Below are positions 5,849 through 6,551 of a stretch of 6,551 nucleotides of DNA, piece by piece. The translations under genes were made by a program, and so were the position numbers. The notes below the pieces were generated by a model. That model ran no database searches. It was not told the DNA's origin and saw only the letters and a list, made by a program, of their open reading frames with translations. Numbering within the stretch: the first letter of the stretch is position 1; each line of letters begins with the position of its first letter. The stretch comes from Desulfobacteraceae bacterium (GTDB taxonomy: Bacteria > Desulfobacterota > DSM-4660 > Desulfatiglandales > Desulfatiglandaceae): the NCBI GenBank assembly GCA_020349865.1, contig CP070700.1:1200598-1207148 (forward strand), written 5' to 3'.

Positions 5849-6551
5849 ATGGATACACAAAAGACAGATCTTTTATTGCGGTACGCTCTTGTTACCGCCG
5901 CGCAAAATGATGAATATATTGATAGGCAGTTAGCGCCTATCCACTTGATTAAGTATGTTTATCTTGCTGATTTGGCTTACGCTCAACAGCATGGGGGGCA
6001 AACCTTTACAGAAGTGGCATGGCGATTTTATAAGTTTGGTCCTTGGTCGTCAGAGGTTTTCAACAGGATAGAACCTGCTCTTTCAGAAATTGGAGCTGCC
6101 AAGACTAAGGTTTCCCATCCCAAGTATGAGGATGATTTTGTTCGTTGGATGCTCGTTGATGACGAACTGGCAATGCAGCTTACTTCTCAACTGCCGGTTT
6201 CAGTCAGCCTGGCGATCCAAAGTGCTGTCCGATCTTTTGGCTCAGACACAGCTTCCCTTCTGAATCATGTCTATCTTACCGAGCCAATGTTGAGAGCTTC
6301 CCCTGATGAGCATTTGGACCTATCGCCTAGTTGCGATGCCGAAGTCGTTTATCCAGAAACTTCAGTGAAAGAGCCCAAAGTGTCTTTGAGTCGAAAAGAG
6401 AAAGAAGAACATAAAAGAAAATTGCAGGATTTGAGAATTCTTATTCGGGAAAAACTTGAAGAGAGAAAAAGAAATCCCGAGCTTGTTATTCCAGATCCAC
6501 CACCCCGATATGATGAAGTATTCCAAGAGGGGCTTGATTGTTTTAATGTAA
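5849..6551 (+). CDS. Panacea-like (SocA/DUF4065-type) protein, 3'-truncated by window edge
   Basis: The first 234 residues are present and no stop is reached. Residues ~7-145 are predicted mostly helical and resemble the Panacea domain: LLLRYALVTAAQ, then IHLIKYVYLADLAYAQQ (31-47), FTEVAWRFYKFGPWSSEV (53-70, compare the Panacea K-x-GP-x-x-x-x-V motif) and SLLNHVYLTEPML (136-148). Panacea is a known antitoxin domain paired with many unrelated toxins, and is also found in phage proteins; assignment here is by motif resemblance only. Residues ~180-210 are a highly charged helix (SRKEKEEHKRKLQDLR), followed by a Pro-rich stretch (PDPPP), suggesting a linker to a C-terminal part outside the window. 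No Shine-Dalgarno precedes the ATG at 5849. An in-frame ATG at 5804 would add 15 residues (MIKTLNFNHQRFSNQ), but it overlaps the predicted -10 element, so 5849 is preferred. It is divergent from the split cyclase. Confidence 0.7.
   Translation, partial: MDTQKTDLLLRYALVTAAQNDEYIDRQLAPIHLIKYVYLADLAYAQQHGGQTFTEVAWRFYKFGPWSSEVFNRIEPALSEIGAAKTKVSHPKYEDDFVRWMLVDDELAMQLTSQLPVSVSLAIQSAVRSFGSDTASLLNHVYLTEPMLRASPDEHLDLSPSCDAEVVYPETSVKEPKVSLSRKEKEEHKRKLQDLRILIREKLEERKRNPELVIPDPPPRYDEVFQEGLDCFNV

Overview
The window looks like a mid-GC (by eye) bacterial chromosome fragment, most plausibly an anaerobe of the Desulfobacterota (sulfate-reducer-like). This is inferred from a bacterial HdrA, a DUF134/DUF5320 gene pair, a class III cyclase with a long coiled-coil stalk, and short ATTG- and TGAAC-type intergenic repeats. 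No rRNA, tRNA, CRISPR array or insertion sequence was seen.

Layout. (1) 3-1682, plus strand: the C-terminal ~560 codons of hdrA, the FAD/[4Fe-4S] electron-bifurcating subunit of a heterodisulfide-reductase-like complex. Its N-terminus lies off the left edge and no partner gene follows it here. (2) 1683-1908: a 226-bp gap between convergent genes, with one weak minus-strand hairpin. (3) 1909-2638, minus strand: a tight two-gene operon. A DUF134 (UPF0251) helix-turn-helix protein comes first, then a small Gly/Arg-rich DUF5320 protein with a C-terminal coiled coil. A sigma-70-like promoter lies between two TGAGC-N4-GCTCA inverted repeats whose centres are 52 bp apart, so autoregulation is a natural hypothesis. 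(4) 2722-2971: an AT-rich, apparently non-coding gap. (5) 2972-3586, plus strand: a PHP-domain metal-dependent phosphoesterase. (6) 3587-3700: two patches of short tandem repeats. (7) 3701-5710, minus strand: two ORFs in one frame separated only by a TAA at 4799-4801. The upstream one is an uncharacterised sensor-like region; the downstream one is a coiled coil plus a complete adenylate cyclase catalytic domain. I read them as one ancestral ~669-residue sensor-cyclase split by a nonsense codon. (8) 5711-5848: a divergent intergenic region with a perfect 8-bp-arm inverted repeat and an extended -10 promoter. (9) 5849-6551, plus strand: a gene running off the right edge whose N-terminal half resembles the Panacea (SocA/DUF4065) domain found in many antitoxins.

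The genes do not form one pathway. HdrA belongs to energy metabolism, DUF134/DUF5320 looks like a self-regulated unit, the split cyclase is a cAMP signalling protein, and the last gene may begin a toxin-antitoxin or defence locus. The points most worth following are the broken cyclase, the paired DUF134 operators and the Panacea-like gene.
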